DNA of 64,000 nucleotides from Oscillospiraceae bacterium (GCA_017459865.1 JAFUCD010000020.1:1-64000); one strand, 5' to 3'. Positions 24,661 to 33,420 are shown, counted from the first letter of the stretch. Made by a program: numbers and translations. The notes: generated by a model not told the origin, from the sequence alone.

Positions 24661-25743
24661 ATGAAGGACTCTTTGCTGCTGCGGCGTGTGCGCGACTGGT
24701 TCCGCCAGCTCTACGCGCGCATGTCCGTCACGCAGAGCATTCTCGCGGCGGCGGCGGTCGTGTCCGGCATCGTCGTGGGTCTGGTGTTCGATTCCATCAA
24801 TCCCGCGCTCGTCGTGTTCATCGGTCTCGGCGTTGCGGCGCTCTCGGCGCTGCTGAGCGCGATCTGGTTTCGCGATGAGGTGGCAAAGCCCGTCCGCCAG
24901 ATGACGGAGGCGACGCGCCACATCGCCGCCGGCAGCTACGGCACCGAGCTGCCCATGCCGAAAAAGCCGGATCTGAAGGAGCTCGCCGCCTCCATCAACG
25001 CGCTCTCGCAGGAGGTCAGCCGCACGGAAAAGATGCAGTCGGAGTTCATCTCCTCCATCTCCCATGAGCTGCGCACGCCGCTCACCGCCATCACCGGCTG
25101 GAGCGAGACGCTGATGTATGATCCCGCCATCGCGGGCGACTCCCAGCGCGGCATCCAGATCATCCAGAAGGAGGCCGCGCGCCTCACGGGTCTCGTGGAG
25201 GAGCTGCTGGAGTTCACGCGCATCCAGGACGGACGCTTCAAGCTGAACATCGAGCTGCTGGACATCGAATCCGAGCTGGAGGACACGATCTTCACATATC
25301 GCGAGCTGCTGCGGCAGGATCAGCTGGAGCTGCAGTACAGCCCCTCCGAGGGCGAGATCCCGCTCGTGCCCGGGGACCCCGAGCGCCTGCGCCAGGTCTT
25401 TTTGAATATTCTGGACAACGCCGCCAAGTATGGGCGCGACGGCAAGATCATCGAGGTCGCCGTCAGCGCCGATCCCGAGGCGGTGTCCATCTCGTTCCGC
25501 GACCACGGCCCCGGCATCGCGCCGGAGGAGCTGCCGCACGTCAAGGAAAAATTCTACAAGGGCGTCAGCTCCAAGGCCCGCGGCAGCGGCATCGGGCTGG
25601 CGGTCTGTGATGAGATCATCACCCGCTCCGGCGGCAAACTGGACATCTCCAACGCCCCCGGCGGCGGCGCGCTCGTGCGCGTGACGCTGCCGTTCTCCGA
25701 AAAGGGCGACCGCCACGGCAATCTTCCAGAGGGATCTGAATGA
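24661..25743 (+). CDS. Sensor histidine kinase
   Basis: A 360-residue membrane kinase: two transmembrane helices (about residues 22-42 and 46-66) with almost no loop between them, a HAMP-like linker, HisKA with the phosphorylated His in SISHELRTPL, and HATPase with NAAKYG (N box), DHGPGI (G1) and GSGIGLAVCDEI (G2). The missing extracytoplasmic domain suggests sensing in or near the membrane, as in intramembrane-sensing kinases. The start is ATG 24661, just after the stop of the regulator; an in-frame upstream start would overlap it. It overlaps DUF1385 by four bases. Confidence 0.94.
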   Translation: MKDSLLLRRVRDWFRQLYARMSVTQSILAAAAVVSGIVVGLVFDSINPALVVFIGLGVAALSALLSAIWFRDEVAKPVRQMTEATRHIAAGSYGTELPMPKKPDLKELAASINALSQEVSRTEKMQSEFISSISHELRTPLTAITGWSETLMYDPAIAGDSQRGIQIIQKEAARLTGLVEELLEFTRIQDGRFKLNIELLDIESELEDTIFTYRELLRQDQLELQYSPSEGEIPLVPGDPERLRQVFLNILDNAAKYGRDGKIIEVAVSADPEAVSISFRDHGPGIAPEELPHVKEKFYKGVSSKARGSGIGLAVCDEIITRSGGKLDISNAPGGGALVRVTLPFSEKGDRHGNLPEGSE

Positions 25744-26720
25744 AAAAAGACAAATCCGCTGCCGAAGAGCAGCTTTGCTTCCGCACCTCCATCGGCGGTC
25801 AGGCGCTGCTGGAGGGCATTCTCATGCGCGGGCCGCAAAAGCAGGCCATCGTCTGCCGCACGCCCGACGGGCTCGTGGAAAAGCTCGACGAGCTGCACCT
25901 GGTGAAGGACAAGCACCCGATCCTCGGCTGGCCGCTTGTGCGCGGCGTCGTCACGTTCCTGGACTCCATGGTCAAGGGCATGCAGGCGCTGACCTATTCC
26001 GCCGACCTCCTGCCCATCGAGGAGCAGGGCGAGCCGGACAAGATCGACCAGTGGATCGAGGCGCATTTTTCCGAGGAGAAGGCCAAGAGCCTCATCATCG
26101 GCGTCGCCGTCGTGCTGGGCATCGCGCTCGCGGTGGGGCTGTTCGTCCTGCTGCCGACGCTGCTGGGCAAGCTCGCGCTGCGGCTCATCCCCAATATGAC
26201 GAGCTTCGGGCTCAGCATGGTCGAGGGCGTCATCCGCATCGTGATCTTCCTGACGTACCTCTGGGCCGTCACGCGCATGCAGGACGTCGCGCGCATGTTC
26301 GCCTACCACGGCGCGGAGCACAAGACGATCTTCTGCTATGAAAAGGGCCTGCCGCTCACGGTCGAAAACGTGCGTGTGCAGTCGCGCTTCCATCCCCGCT
26401 GCGGCACGAGCTTCCTGTTCGTGGTCGTCATGATCAGCATCCTCGTGTTCGCGGGCGTGAGCTCGTTTCTCACGCATTGGAACAACTTCTGGATCCGGTT
26501 CGGGCTGCATCTGCTGCTCCTGCCGGTGATCGTGTCGCTCAGCTATGAGCTCAACCGCTGGGTCGGCCGGCACGACAACGCGCTCACGCGCGTGCTGTCC
26601 GCGCCGGGCAAGTGGCTTCAGCGGCTCACGACCAACGAGCCCGACGACAGCATGATCGAGTGCGCCATCCGCGCGCTGGAGCTGGTCATCCCGGAGGAAA
26701 AGGGCAGCGACGCCTGGTAA
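25740..26720 (+). CDS. DUF1385 family membrane protein (YqhQ-like)
   Basis: A 326-residue protein with the DUF1385 hallmarks: GGQALLEGILMRGP near the N-terminus, WPLVRGVVTF, the motif YHGAEHKTIFCYE, and SRFHPRCGTSFLF, plus four or so transmembrane helices in the second half. Function unknown. It is commonly found next to prmC/prfA in Clostridia, as here. It overlaps the kinase gene by ATGA, so it appears to be in the same transcript. Confidence 0.92.
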   Translation: MKKDKSAAEEQLCFRTSIGGQALLEGILMRGPQKQAIVCRTPDGLVEKLDELHLVKDKHPILGWPLVRGVVTFLDSMVKGMQALTYSADLLPIEEQGEPDKIDQWIEAHFSEEKAKSLIIGVAVVLGIALAVGLFVLLPTLLGKLALRLIPNMTSFGLSMVEGVIRIVIFLTYLWAVTRMQDVARMFAYHGAEHKTIFCYEKGLPLTVENVRVQSRFHPRCGTSFLFVVVMISILVFAGVSSFLTHWNNFWIRFGLHLLLLPVIVSLSYELNRWVGRHDNALTRVLSAPGKWLQRLTTNEPDDSMIECAIRALELVIPEEKGSDAW

Positions 26721-26758
26721 ATCGATCGGCAGCTTTGCTGCCTACCTTTTGAATATCA

Positions 26759-26880
26759 AAACCAAATTCCGCCGGGCGGGATTTGGTTTAGAGAGGAGAA
26801 ACGGGGAAGCGGATATGGAGACGGCGGACAGAGGCGAAGCCTGTGTCCGGCGGCGGAATGGAGCGCGCCCGTTTGGACGA
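26759..26880 (+). repeat. Dispersed structured element R2, copy a
   Basis: Hairpin AAACCAAATTCCGCC / GGCGGGATTTGGTTT (26759-26773 with 26775-26789), then GAGAGGAGAAACGGGGAA, ATATGGAGACGGC, an inner hairpin GGACAGAGGC-gaa-GCCTGTGTCC, and GCGGCGGAATGGA..GCGCCC. Copy b lies inverted at 52051-52166. The blocks between hairpins are nearly identical; both hairpins have other sequences but are still paired. The element abuts the start of prmC. A small hairpin GGCAGC-ttt-GCTGCC lies just before it (26728-26742). Confidence 0.72.
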
Positions 26881-26881
26881 C

Positions 26882-27748
26882 ATGCCGAAAACCAACAACG
26901 AACTGTATCTCATGGCGCGCAATGCCCTGAAAAAAGCGGGCGTGGAGGCCTATTCGCTCGAGGCGCGGCTGATCGCGGCGCACGCCTGCGGCAAGACGAA
27001 GGAGGCGTTTCTGCGTGATCTGGCGCTCTACTCCTCCAACGAATGCGAGCAGCGCGTGAAGGACCTGATCGACCGGCGCCTGAACGGCGAGCCGATGGCG
27101 TATGTCACCGGCGAGTGGGAGTTTTTCGGGCTGCCGATGGAGGTCACGCCCGACGTGCTCATCCCGCGCAGCGATACCGAGGTGCTCGTCGAGACCGCCC
27201 TGCGCGCGCTCGTGGGGCGCAAGATGGACGCGCGCATCCTTGACCTCTGCTCCGGCAGCGGCTGTGTCGGCTGCGCGCTGGCGCATGAGCTGCCCGCCGC
27301 CCGCGTCGTGCAGGTGGACATCTCCGACGCCGCGCTCGAGATCAGCCGCCGCAACGCCCGCCGCAATCGCCTCAACCGCGTCATTGCCCTGAAGGCCGAC
27401 GCGCTCAAAAAGCCCCCGATGAGCATCGGCTCGTTCGATCTCATCGTCTCGAACCCGCCCTATGTGCCGAGCATCGAGATCCTCACGCTCGACAGCTCCG
27501 TGCGCGACTTCGAGCCCCTCGGCGCGCTCGACGGCGGCGAGGACGGGCTGATGTTTTACCGCGCCATCATCCGCCATTGGCGCCATGTGCTGCGCCCCGG
27601 CGGCTGGCTCATGTTCGAGGTCGGAGAAGACCAGGCGGACGCCGTGCTCGCGCTGATGAAGGACGCCGAGCTGGAAAACCGCTATGCCGTCGAGGACACG
27701 CAGGGCATCAAGCGCGTCGTCGTCGGCCGCGTCGCGCCGGAGGCGTGA
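26882..27748 (+). CDS. prmC: Release factor glutamine methyltransferase PrmC
   Basis: A 288-residue enzyme that methylates the GGQ Gln of release factors RF1/RF2 with S-adenosylmethionine. The N-terminal helical domain (residues 1-75) leads to PRSDTEVLVE, the SAM-binding LDLCSGSGCVGCAL, and the catalytic SNPPYVP (NPPY). ATG 26882 is chosen because family members begin right here (KTNNELYLMARNAL); the frame extends upstream into repeat R2a, and no start has a good SD. The partner prfA, often adjacent, is not in the window. Confidence 0.93.
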   Translation: MPKTNNELYLMARNALKKAGVEAYSLEARLIAAHACGKTKEAFLRDLALYSSNECEQRVKDLIDRRLNGEPMAYVTGEWEFFGLPMEVTPDVLIPRSDTEVLVETALRALVGRKMDARILDLCSGSGCVGCALAHELPAARVVQVDISDAALEISRRNARRNRLNRVIALKADALKKPPMSIGSFDLIVSNPPYVPSIEILTLDSSVRDFEPLGALDGGEDGLMFYRAIIRHWRHVLRPGGWLMFEVGEDQADAVLALMKDAELENRYAVEDTQGIKRVVVGRVAPEA

Positions 27749-27754
27749 TCCGAT

Positions 27755-27822
27755 CGGCGGGGCACAGGTCCCGGACGGCGGGGCACAGGTCCCGGACGGC
27801 GGGGCACAGGTCCCCGCCCTAC
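27755..27822 (+). repeat. Three tandem 21-bp repeats plus a GC-rich palindromic unit
   Basis: Unit CGGCGGGGCACAGGTCCCG followed by GA, three times in tandem at 27755, 27776 and 27797; the last ends as ...GTCCCCGCCCTAC. The reverse complement of the last unit occurs at 52490-52515. A related palindromic unit GTAGGGCGG...CCGTGGGCCGCC follows at 27838-27862. It lies between prmC and recA. Confidence 0.85.
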
Positions 27823-27924
27823 GACGCAGAAAACCTGTAGGGCGGTCACCCGTGGGCCGCCGATCCCCGGCGGATCTGCGCCAGTCCCTGTACACAACAC
27901 TTTTGATATAAAGGAGTATCACAC

Positions 27925-29037
27925 ATGGCAGACAAGAAAAAAGGCGGCGCCACCCCCGCGCCCGCGCAGGTCAAGCCTGAGGACCGCAAAAAGGCCCTCG
28001 AGACCGCGCTTGCACAGATCGAAAAGACCTTCGGCCGCGGCGCGGTCATGCGCCTCGGCGATGATAACAGCGCCGTGAACGTCGAGGCCATCAGCACGGG
28101 CTCGCTGTCGCTGGACCTCGCGCTCGGAATCGGCGGCGTGCCGCGCGGCAGGATCGTGGAGATCTACGGCCCTGAGTCCTCCGGCAAGACCACGCTCGCG
28201 CTGCACGTGCTCGCCTCCGCGCAGAAAAACGGCGGCGAGGCGGCGTTCATCGACGTCGAGCACGCGCTCGACCCGACCTACGCCCGCGCGCTCGGCGTGG
28301 ACATCGAAAACCTCCTCATCTCCCAGCCCGATACCGGCGAGCAGGCGCTCGAGATCACCGAGCAGCTCGTCCGCTCCGGCGCGATCGACGTCATCGTCGT
28401 CGACTCCGTCGCCGCGCTCCTGCCGCGCAGCGAGCTCGAGGGCGAGATGGGCGACAGCTCCGTCGGCGTCATTGCGCGTCTGATGAGCCAGGCGCTGCGC
28501 AAGCTGACCGGCGCGGTGAGCAAGACGAACACCGTCGTCATCTTCATCAACCAGCTGCGCGAGAAGATCGGCGTCATGTACGGCAACCCCGAGACCACGC
28601 CCGGCGGCCGCGCGCTGAAGTATTTCTCCAGCGTCCGCATCGACGTGCGCCGCATCGAGACGCTCAAGTCCGGCGGCGAGATGATCGGCAACCGCACCCG
28701 CGCCAAGATCGTGAAGAACAAGGTCGCGCCCCCGTTCAAGGAGGCTGAGTTCGACATCATCTATGGCGAGGGCATCTCCAAGACCGGCGAGATCCTGGAC
28801 CTCGCCGCGAAGCTGGACATCATCGACAAGGCCGGCGCGTGGTTCACGTATAAGGACATCCGTATCCAGGGCCGCGACGGCATGAAGGAATATCTCAAAA
28901 ACAACCCCGAGGTCTCCGACGAGATCGAGGCCGAGGTGCGCGCCAACGCCACCAAGCTCATGAGCCCGCAGGCCCGCAAGGCCGCGATCGCCGCAGGCCG
29001 CGCCAAGGAAGTCGACGTCGACGACTTCAAAGGGTAA
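27925..29037 (+). CDS. recA: Recombinase RecA
   Basis: A 370-residue RecA: Walker [10 protein letters not shown], Walker B region [12 protein letters not shown], the DNA-binding loops around [17 protein letters not shown] and [10 protein letters not shown], and a C-terminal domain ending DDFKG. It forms the ATP-dependent filament for homologous recombination and the SOS response. SD AAAGGAG precedes ATG 27925. I see no clear LexA-type operator in the short upstream gap, which is filled by GC-rich repeats. recX follows after a 197-base gap. Confidence 0.98.
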   Translation: MADKKKGGATPAPAQVKPEDRKKALETALAQIEKTFGRGAVMRLGDDNSAVNVEAISTGSLSLDLALGIGGVPRGRIVEIYGPESSGKTTLALHVLASAQKNGGEAAFIDVEHALDPTYARALGVDIENLLISQPDTGEQALEITEQLVRSGAIDVIVVDSVAALLPRSELEGEMGDSSVGVIARLMSQALRKLTGAVSKTNTVVIFINQLREKIGVMYGNPETTPGGRALKYFSSVRIDVRRIETLKSGGEMIGNRTRAKIVKNKVAPPFKEAEFDIIYGEGISKTGEILDLAAKLDIIDKAGAWFTYKDIRIQGRDGMKEYLKNNPEVSDEIEAEVRANATKLMSPQARKAAIAAGRAKEVDVDDFKG

Positions 29038-29040
29038 ACC

Positions 29041-29230
29041 CTTCAACTGAAATACGCTTTGCGCATTTCAGTTGAGAAGGCACTCGCGCTCCATCGCCTT
29101 CGCCTTTGGCTCAGTTGGTCGGCGCGAGGGCGCGCAAAAGCGCGCCTCAGGGAGTTTTTGCCGCGGGAAACCCACGGCAAAAACGTTTGAATTTTCTTTG
29201 CCGCTGCGGCGGCAAACTCTGCGAGGCTTT
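29041..29230 (+). repeat. Hairpin-rich gap between recA and recX
   Basis: Contains CAACTGAAAT...ATTTCAGTTG (about 29044-29074), GCGCGCAAAAGCGCGC, GTTTTTGCCG...CGGCAAAAAC (about 29153-29185) and TTTGCCGCTGCGGCGGCAAA. The first could be a recA terminator, though no T-run follows. The order of hairpins recalls R1 and R2 but the sequence is not clearly related to either. Confidence 0.5.
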
Positions 29231-29234
29231 TTGA

Positions 29235-29852
29235 TTGACTGTTTTGACCGAATTGAAGCAGACCGGGCATGAGCGTTTTCTTGCCCGGTTTGACAATGGC
29301 GAGGAAGTGCGCGTCACGCTCTCGAACGTGGCGGAGCTGGGGCTTTACGCCGGGCTGGAGCTCGACGACGACGGCATGCAGACGCTGCGCGCCAAGGCTG
29401 CGCGCTCCAAGTGCCGCGAGCGGGCGCTGCGCATCATCGGCGCGCGGCCCATGTCGGAAAAGGAGCTGCGGGACCGTCTCGTGGAAAAGGGCGAGTCGCC
29501 CGACGACGCCGAGGACGCGGTCGCGTGGCTCGTTTCGCTGCGGCTGTTGAACGACGCGGAGTACGCCGCCATGGTCGTGCGGCACTACGCCGCCAAGAGC
29601 TACGGCCCCGGCAGGATCCGCAACGAGCTCTACCGCCGCGGCGTGCCGCGCGAGCTCTGGGACGACGCGCTCGAAGAGCTTCCCGAGCAGGACGAGGAGA
29701 TCGACCGCCTCCTGCGCAAAAAGCTGCGCGGGGACGTGACCGACCGGGACGCCGTGCGCAAGGCGACGGACTATCTCTTCCGCCGCGGTTTTCGCCATGA
29801 GGAGATCCGCGCCGCCGTCGAGCGGCTGCGGATGGAACAGGAGGACTGGTAA
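29235..29852 (+). CDS. recX: Regulatory protein RecX
   Basis: A 205-residue RecX, an all-helical modulator that caps and inhibits RecA filaments. Three repeated three-helix units are visible, with RPMSEKELRDRLVEKGES, RLLNDAEYA and the YGPGRIRNELYRRGVPRE block typical of the family. The start is uncertain: TTG 29235 is the longest start with a faint SD (GCGAGG at 29221). It follows recA and overlaps rimO by one base (TAATG). Confidence 0.88.
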   Translation: MTVLTELKQTGHERFLARFDNGEEVRVTLSNVAELGLYAGLELDDDGMQTLRAKAARSKCRERALRIIGARPMSEKELRDRLVEKGESPDDAEDAVAWLVSLRLLNDAEYAAMVVRHYAAKSYGPGRIRNELYRRGVPRELWDDALEELPEQDEEIDRLLRKKLRGDVTDRDAVRKATDYLFRRGFRHEEIRAAVERLRMEQEDW

Positions 29853-31168
29853 TGGGATATCGCATCGCATTGATCGCGCTGGGCTGTCCGAAAAATCAGG
29901 TGAACAGCGAGCAGATGCTCTATCTGCTATCAGAGGCCGGGCACGAGCTCGTCGGCGACCCCGCGGGCTGCGACGTCGCCATCGTGAACACCTGCGGCTT
30001 CATCGACACCGCCAAGAGCGAGGCCATCGACCACATCCTGGAGCTGGCGGAGCTGAAAAAGGCGGGACTTCTGAAAAAGATCCTCGTCACGGGCTGTCTG
30101 TCGCAGCGGTATGAGGAGGACATCCTTCGCGAGCTGCCCGAGGTGGACGGCATGATGGGCACCGGGAGCTTCGGCGAGATCTGCACGGCGGTGGACGCCG
30201 TCATGCAGGGCGAGCAGCCGCTGCTCTTCGCCGACAAAAACGGCCCCATCGAGGAGATCGGCCGCGTCGTCAGCACCGGGCCCGGCTGGGCGTATCTGCG
30301 CATCGCCGAGGGCTGCGACAACTGGTGCGCCTTCTGCGCGATCCCCGGCATCCGCGGCAAATACCGCAGCCGGGCGCTGGACGCGATCCTCGCCGAGGCG
30401 CGCGCGCTCGCCGCGCAGGGCGTGAAGGAGCTCATCGTCATCGCGCAGGACATCACGCGCTGGGGACAGGATCTCTATGGCAAGCCGTCGCTCTCCGTGC
30501 TCCTGAAGGAGCTCGTGCAGCTCGAGGGCGTGGAGTGGATCCGCCTGCACTATCTGTACCCGGACGCGTTCGACGACGAGCTGATCGACGTCATCGCGCG
30601 CGAGGACAAGATCGTGAAGTACCTCGACATCCCGCTGCAGCACATCAACAACGACATCCTCCGCCGCATGAACCGCCGCGGCACGGGCGATGAGATCCGC
30701 GCGCTCGTGAAAACGCTGCGCGAGCGCATTCCCGGGCTCGTGCTCCGCACAAGCCTCATCGCGGGGCTCCCCGGCGAGGGCGAGGCGGAGTTCGAGGAGC
30801 TGTGCGAGTGGCTGAAGGATGCGCGGCTCGAGCGCGTCGGCGTGTTCCCGTTCTCCCCCGAGGAGGGGACCCCGGCGGCGAAGATGACCGACCGGTGCGA
30901 CGCCGACGAGGCGCAGCGCCGCGCCGACCTGATCCTCGACCTGCAGGCGCAGATCATGGACGACTACAATGCCGCGTGCGTCGGCAAAACGATGCGCGTG
31001 ATGACGGAGGCGCGCGCCAAAAGCGGGCTCTGCTCGGGCCGCACCTTCGCCGATTCGCCCGAGATCGACGGCACGGTGTACTTCACCGGCGACGCCGCGC
31101 CCGGGACCTTTGCAAGCGTGCGTATCACCGCCGTCGAGGACGGCGAGCTCTATGGGGAGCAAGTTTGA
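29852..31168 (+). CDS. rimO: Ribosomal protein S12 methylthiotransferase RimO
   Basis: A 438-residue radical-SAM enzyme that adds a methylthio group to the conserved Asp of ribosomal protein S12. The N-terminal UPF0004 domain has cluster Cys in ALGCPKNQVNSE, NTCGF and VTGCLSQRY; the radical-SAM motif is CDNWCAFC (C-x3-C-x2-C); a TRAM domain ends the protein (about 370-438). GCPKNQVNSE and the absence of MiaB-specific motifs favour RimO over MiaB. Overlap with recX and the following pgsA indicate one transcript. Confidence 0.95.
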   Translation: MGYRIALIALGCPKNQVNSEQMLYLLSEAGHELVGDPAGCDVAIVNTCGFIDTAKSEAIDHILELAELKKAGLLKKILVTGCLSQRYEEDILRELPEVDGMMGTGSFGEICTAVDAVMQGEQPLLFADKNGPIEEIGRVVSTGPGWAYLRIAEGCDNWCAFCAIPGIRGKYRSRALDAILAEARALAAQGVKELIVIAQDITRWGQDLYGKPSLSVLLKELVQLEGVEWIRLHYLYPDAFDDELIDVIAREDKIVKYLDIPLQHINNDILRRMNRRGTGDEIRALVKTLRERIPGLVLRTSLIAGLPGEGEAEFEELCEWLKDARLERVGVFPFSPEEGTPAAKMTDRCDADEAQRRADLILDLQAQIMDDYNAACVGKTMRVMTEARAKSGLCSGRTFADSPEIDGTVYFTGDAAPGTFASVRITAVEDGELYGEQV

Positions 31169-31183
31169 TTGGAGGGGCTTACA

Positions 31184-31708
31184 ATGACGACAGCCAATAA
31201 AATTACGATCTTCCGCTTCATCCTCGTGCCGGTACTTGTGGTGCTGATGTACCTCAAGCTGCACTACTGGGCGCTGGCCGTGTTCATCCTCGCGAGCCTG
31301 TCGGACTTTGCCGACGGCTATATCGCCCGGCACTATGACCAGGTGTCCGACTTCGGCAAGTTCATGGATCCGCTCGCAGACAAGGTGCTGGTGCTCTCGG
31401 CAATGACGATGTTCGTCGAGTGGCACGTCATGCCCGCGTGGGTGCTCATCATCGTGCTGGTGCGCGAGTTCGCCGTGTCGGGGCTGCGCCTCGTCGCCGT
31501 GGACAACGGCCGTGTCATCGCCGCCGCATGGTCGGGCAAGATCAAGACCACCGTCACCATGGTCGGCATCATCCTCATGATGGCCTTCGGCATCCCGCAG
31601 GAGATCACGTGGCTGAACACCACGGTCTGGATCCTCATCGCCGTGACGACGCTCTACTCCGGCGCGGAGTATTTCATCAAGAACAAAGATGTCCTGAGCT
31701 TCAAATAA
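31184..31708 (+). CDS. pgsA: CDP-diacylglycerol-glycerol-3-phosphate 3-phosphatidyltransferase
   Basis: A 174-residue integral membrane enzyme making phosphatidylglycerophosphate, the first step to phosphatidylglycerol. It has the CDP-alcohol phosphatidyltransferase motif DFADGYIARHYDQVSDFGKF followed by MDPLADK (D-x2-DG-x2-AR-x8-G-x3-D-x3-D), and four to five transmembrane helices. ATG 31184 is selected by SD GGAGGGG at 31171-31177. Last gene of the recX-rimO-pgsA cluster. Confidence 0.94.
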   Translation: MTTANKITIFRFILVPVLVVLMYLKLHYWALAVFILASLSDFADGYIARHYDQVSDFGKFMDPLADKVLVLSAMTMFVEWHVMPAWVLIIVLVREFAVSGLRLVAVDNGRVIAAAWSGKIKTTVTMVGIILMMAFGIPQEITWLNTTVWILIAVTTLYSGAEYFIKNKDVLSFK

Positions 31709-31721
31709 TATGCGCAGACAA

Positions 31722-31767
31722 ATCACTGCAGGGGCAAACATGCAAAGCATTTTGCCCCTGCAGTGAT
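31722..31767. terminator. Bidirectional terminator
   Basis: A 17-bp perfect stem (31722-31738 with 31751-31767), A/T-rich outside, between convergent pgsA and the LysR gene. Confidence 0.88.
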
Positions 31768-31770
31768 ATT

Positions 31771-32646
31771 TTATTCCGCCTGCGTCAGCAGCCGTACCGC
31801 GTACTGCACGAACTTATTCACGGCGGGCGGCGCATCGTCAAGGCTCGGCAGCAGCATGCCAAGCGTGATGTGCTGCGGCGGGTCGAGCGGCAGCATCGCG
31901 ATGTCGGCGCTCTGCACGCGCGTGACGAGTCGGTTCATGATGCTCATGCCGAGCCCGCTCTCCACCATCGCGAGCACCGAAATGCCGCTCACGGTCGAGA
32001 GGACGACATTCGGCTCGATCCCGTGCGCGTGGAGCATGTCGATCGCGTCGGAATCCCAGCCCTGTCCGCCCATGATGAAGGGCTCGCCGCGCACCGCCTC
32101 CAGCGGGAAGACCTCCGCCTCAGCGAGCGGGTGCGTGCGCGGCAGCATCGCCAGCATCGGGTCCTCCGCCAGCGGCAGCCAGTCGCCGGGCAGGCGCTCG
32201 CCGCCGCCGAGAAAGCCCACGTCCGCCTCGCCGGTCCGGAGCCACTCGACGATCTCGCGCTGCTCGCCCTCGCGCACCTGCACCCTGATCTGCGGGAAAT
32301 CCCGGCTGAACGCGCGCAGCACCTCCGGCAGATACAGCATCGCCATGCTCGGATAGGTGCCGACCGTGATGCTGCCGAGCTGCAAGCCGTTGATCTCGGC
32401 GGCGAGCTGGCGGATGCGATCCTCCTGCTGCAGCAGCGCGCGTGCCGCGGGCAGGATCTTCTCGCCCGCCTGCGTGAGCGTCACGCCCCGGCGCGTCCGG
32501 CGCAGCAGCGTCAGCTCCAGCTCCTGCTCCAGCGCCGTCACGAGCTGGCTCACGCCCGACGGGGTATAGTGCAGCGCCTCCGCCGCGGCCGAGAAACTCC
32601 CGTGCTCCGCCGCCGCCAGAAACGCCCGGCATCTCGCGCTCTCCAT
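31771..32646 (-). CDS. LysR-family transcriptional regulator
   Basis: A 291-residue LTTR: N-terminal winged helix-turn-helix (residues 1-60, FLAAAEHGSFSAAAEALHYT, then PSGVSQLVTALEQELE) and a periplasmic-binding-protein-like effector domain (90-290). It is divergent from a small membrane protein gene and csaA, its most likely targets besides itself. A 19-bp palindrome centred 23 bases upstream of its start (32660-32678) is a likely binding site and overlaps its leader. The SD AGGGAGG just precedes ATG 32646. The ligand is unknown. Confidence 0.92.
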   Translation of the reverse strand: MESARCRAFLAAAEHGSFSAAAEALHYTPSGVSQLVTALEQELELTLLRRTRRGVTLTQAGEKILPAARALLQQEDRIRQLAAEINGLQLGSITVGTYPSMAMLYLPEVLRAFSRDFPQIRVQVREGEQREIVEWLRTGEADVGFLGGGERLPGDWLPLAEDPMLAMLPRTHPLAEAEVFPLEAVRGEPFIMGGQGWDSDAIDMLHAHGIEPNVVLSTVSGISVLAMVESGLGMSIMNRLVTRVQSADIAMLPLDPPQHITLGMLLPSLDDAPPAVNKFVQYAVRLLTQAE

Positions 32647-32659
32647 GATGCGTCCTCCC

Positions 32660-32678
32660 TTTTAAGTAATACTTAAAA
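32660..32678. promoter_or_regulatory. Candidate LysR operator
   Basis: TTTTAAGTA-A-TACTTAAAA, a perfect 19-bp palindrome that contains the T-N11-A LTTR pattern, next to the SD of the LysR gene. Confidence 0.6.
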
Positions 32679-32698
32679 TCAATAATAGAAACAACAGC

Positions 32699-32727
32699 TT
32701 TACTAAATAATAATCTCATGTTATTCT
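32699..32727 (+). promoter_or_regulatory. Probable promoter for the small membrane protein and csaA
   Basis: TTTACT (32699-32704), 17-bp spacer, TATTCT (32722-32727). Confidence 0.5.
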
Positions 32728-32782
32728 CTTGTCAAGCTCAGGAGCGAACAAACTTGACATCAAATAGCAGGAGGTCATCACC

Positions 32783-33010
32783 ATGAAAAACAATCGTTTT
32801 GCCATTCTCGCGCTTGCCGCGCTCGCCGCTGTGATCGTCTGTGCCTATGTCTGGTGCGTCACCACCGGCGCCGCTTCCCTCATCTTTGCGTTTGTCACGC
32901 TTGCGTGCGGCGCTGTCTTCGTGTATGCTGTGAACAAGCTGGCTGCGCACACCACCACGGTGACGCATCTGCCGGATCACACCATCACGAAAGGACAGAC
33001 CGCAGCATGA
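32783..33010 (+). CDS. Small two-helix membrane protein
   Basis: A 75-residue protein with two transmembrane helices (residues about 7-26 and 30-51) and a polar Thr/His-rich tail. I do not recognise a family. SD AGGAGG lies 8 bases before ATG 32783. It overlaps csaA by four bases (ATGA) and is divergent from the LysR gene, so it may be under LysR control. Confidence 0.75.
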   Translation: MKNNRFAILALAALAAVIVCAYVWCVTTGAASLIFAFVTLACGAVFVYAVNKLAAHTTTVTHLPDHTITKGQTAA

Positions 33011-33345
33011 AGGAACAGACCACATTTGACGAATTTTTGAAGCTGGATATCCGCGTCGGCACGATCACGGCGGCGCGCGTGTTTGAAAAAGCGCGCAGAC
33101 CCGCCTATCAGCTGGAGGTCGACTTCGGCGGCGACATCGGCGTAAAGCGCTCCTCCGCGCAGATCACCGAGCACTATACCTGCGAGGAGCTTATCGGCAA
33201 GCAGGTGCTTGCGGTCGTCAACTTCCCGCCGCGCCAGATCGCGAATTTCTTCTCCGAGGTGCTTGTCCTCGGCACCTACAGCGAGGGCGGCGTCGTGCTC
33301 ATCCGGCCCGACAAGCCCGTGCAGAACGGGGACGTGCTCGGGTGA
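33007..33345 (+). CDS. csaA: CsaA-like tRNA-binding domain protein
   Basis: A 112-residue protein made of one EMAP/MetG-type tRNA-binding OB fold. The family line is clear: FLKLDIRVGTI, KARRPAYQLEVDFG, RSSAQIT, VVNFPPRQIANF and SEVLVLG. CsaA has been described as a secretion chaperone in Bacillus and as a tRNA-binding dimer. Length matches CsaA (about 110 residues), not MetRS. ATG 33007 overlaps the previous stop. Confidence 0.92.
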   Translation: MKEQTTFDEFLKLDIRVGTITAARVFEKARRPAYQLEVDFGGDIGVKRSSAQITEHYTCEELIGKQVLAVVNFPPRQIANFFSEVLVLGTYSEGGVVLIRPDKPVQNGDVLG

Positions 33346-33390
33346 CACAAGGATTCCTATCCCTTTTCTCCACTTCTCATCTCTCAAAGG

Positions 33391-33420
33391 AAACAGGCTG
33401 CCTCCTCCGGCAGCCTGTTT
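33391..33420. terminator. Bidirectional terminator
   Basis: A 12-bp perfect stem AAACAGGCTGCC / GGCAGCCTGTTT (33391-33402 with 33409-33420), between convergent csaA and the DUF4342 gene. Confidence 0.85.

Noticed and set aside
27755..27822. CRISPR or coding repeat
   Set aside because: Units are directly adjacent with no spacers and lie between two genes without a start or SD.
27876..27924. SOS operator before recA
   Set aside because: I searched the short leader by eye for the Gram-positive pattern GAAC...GTTC and found none.
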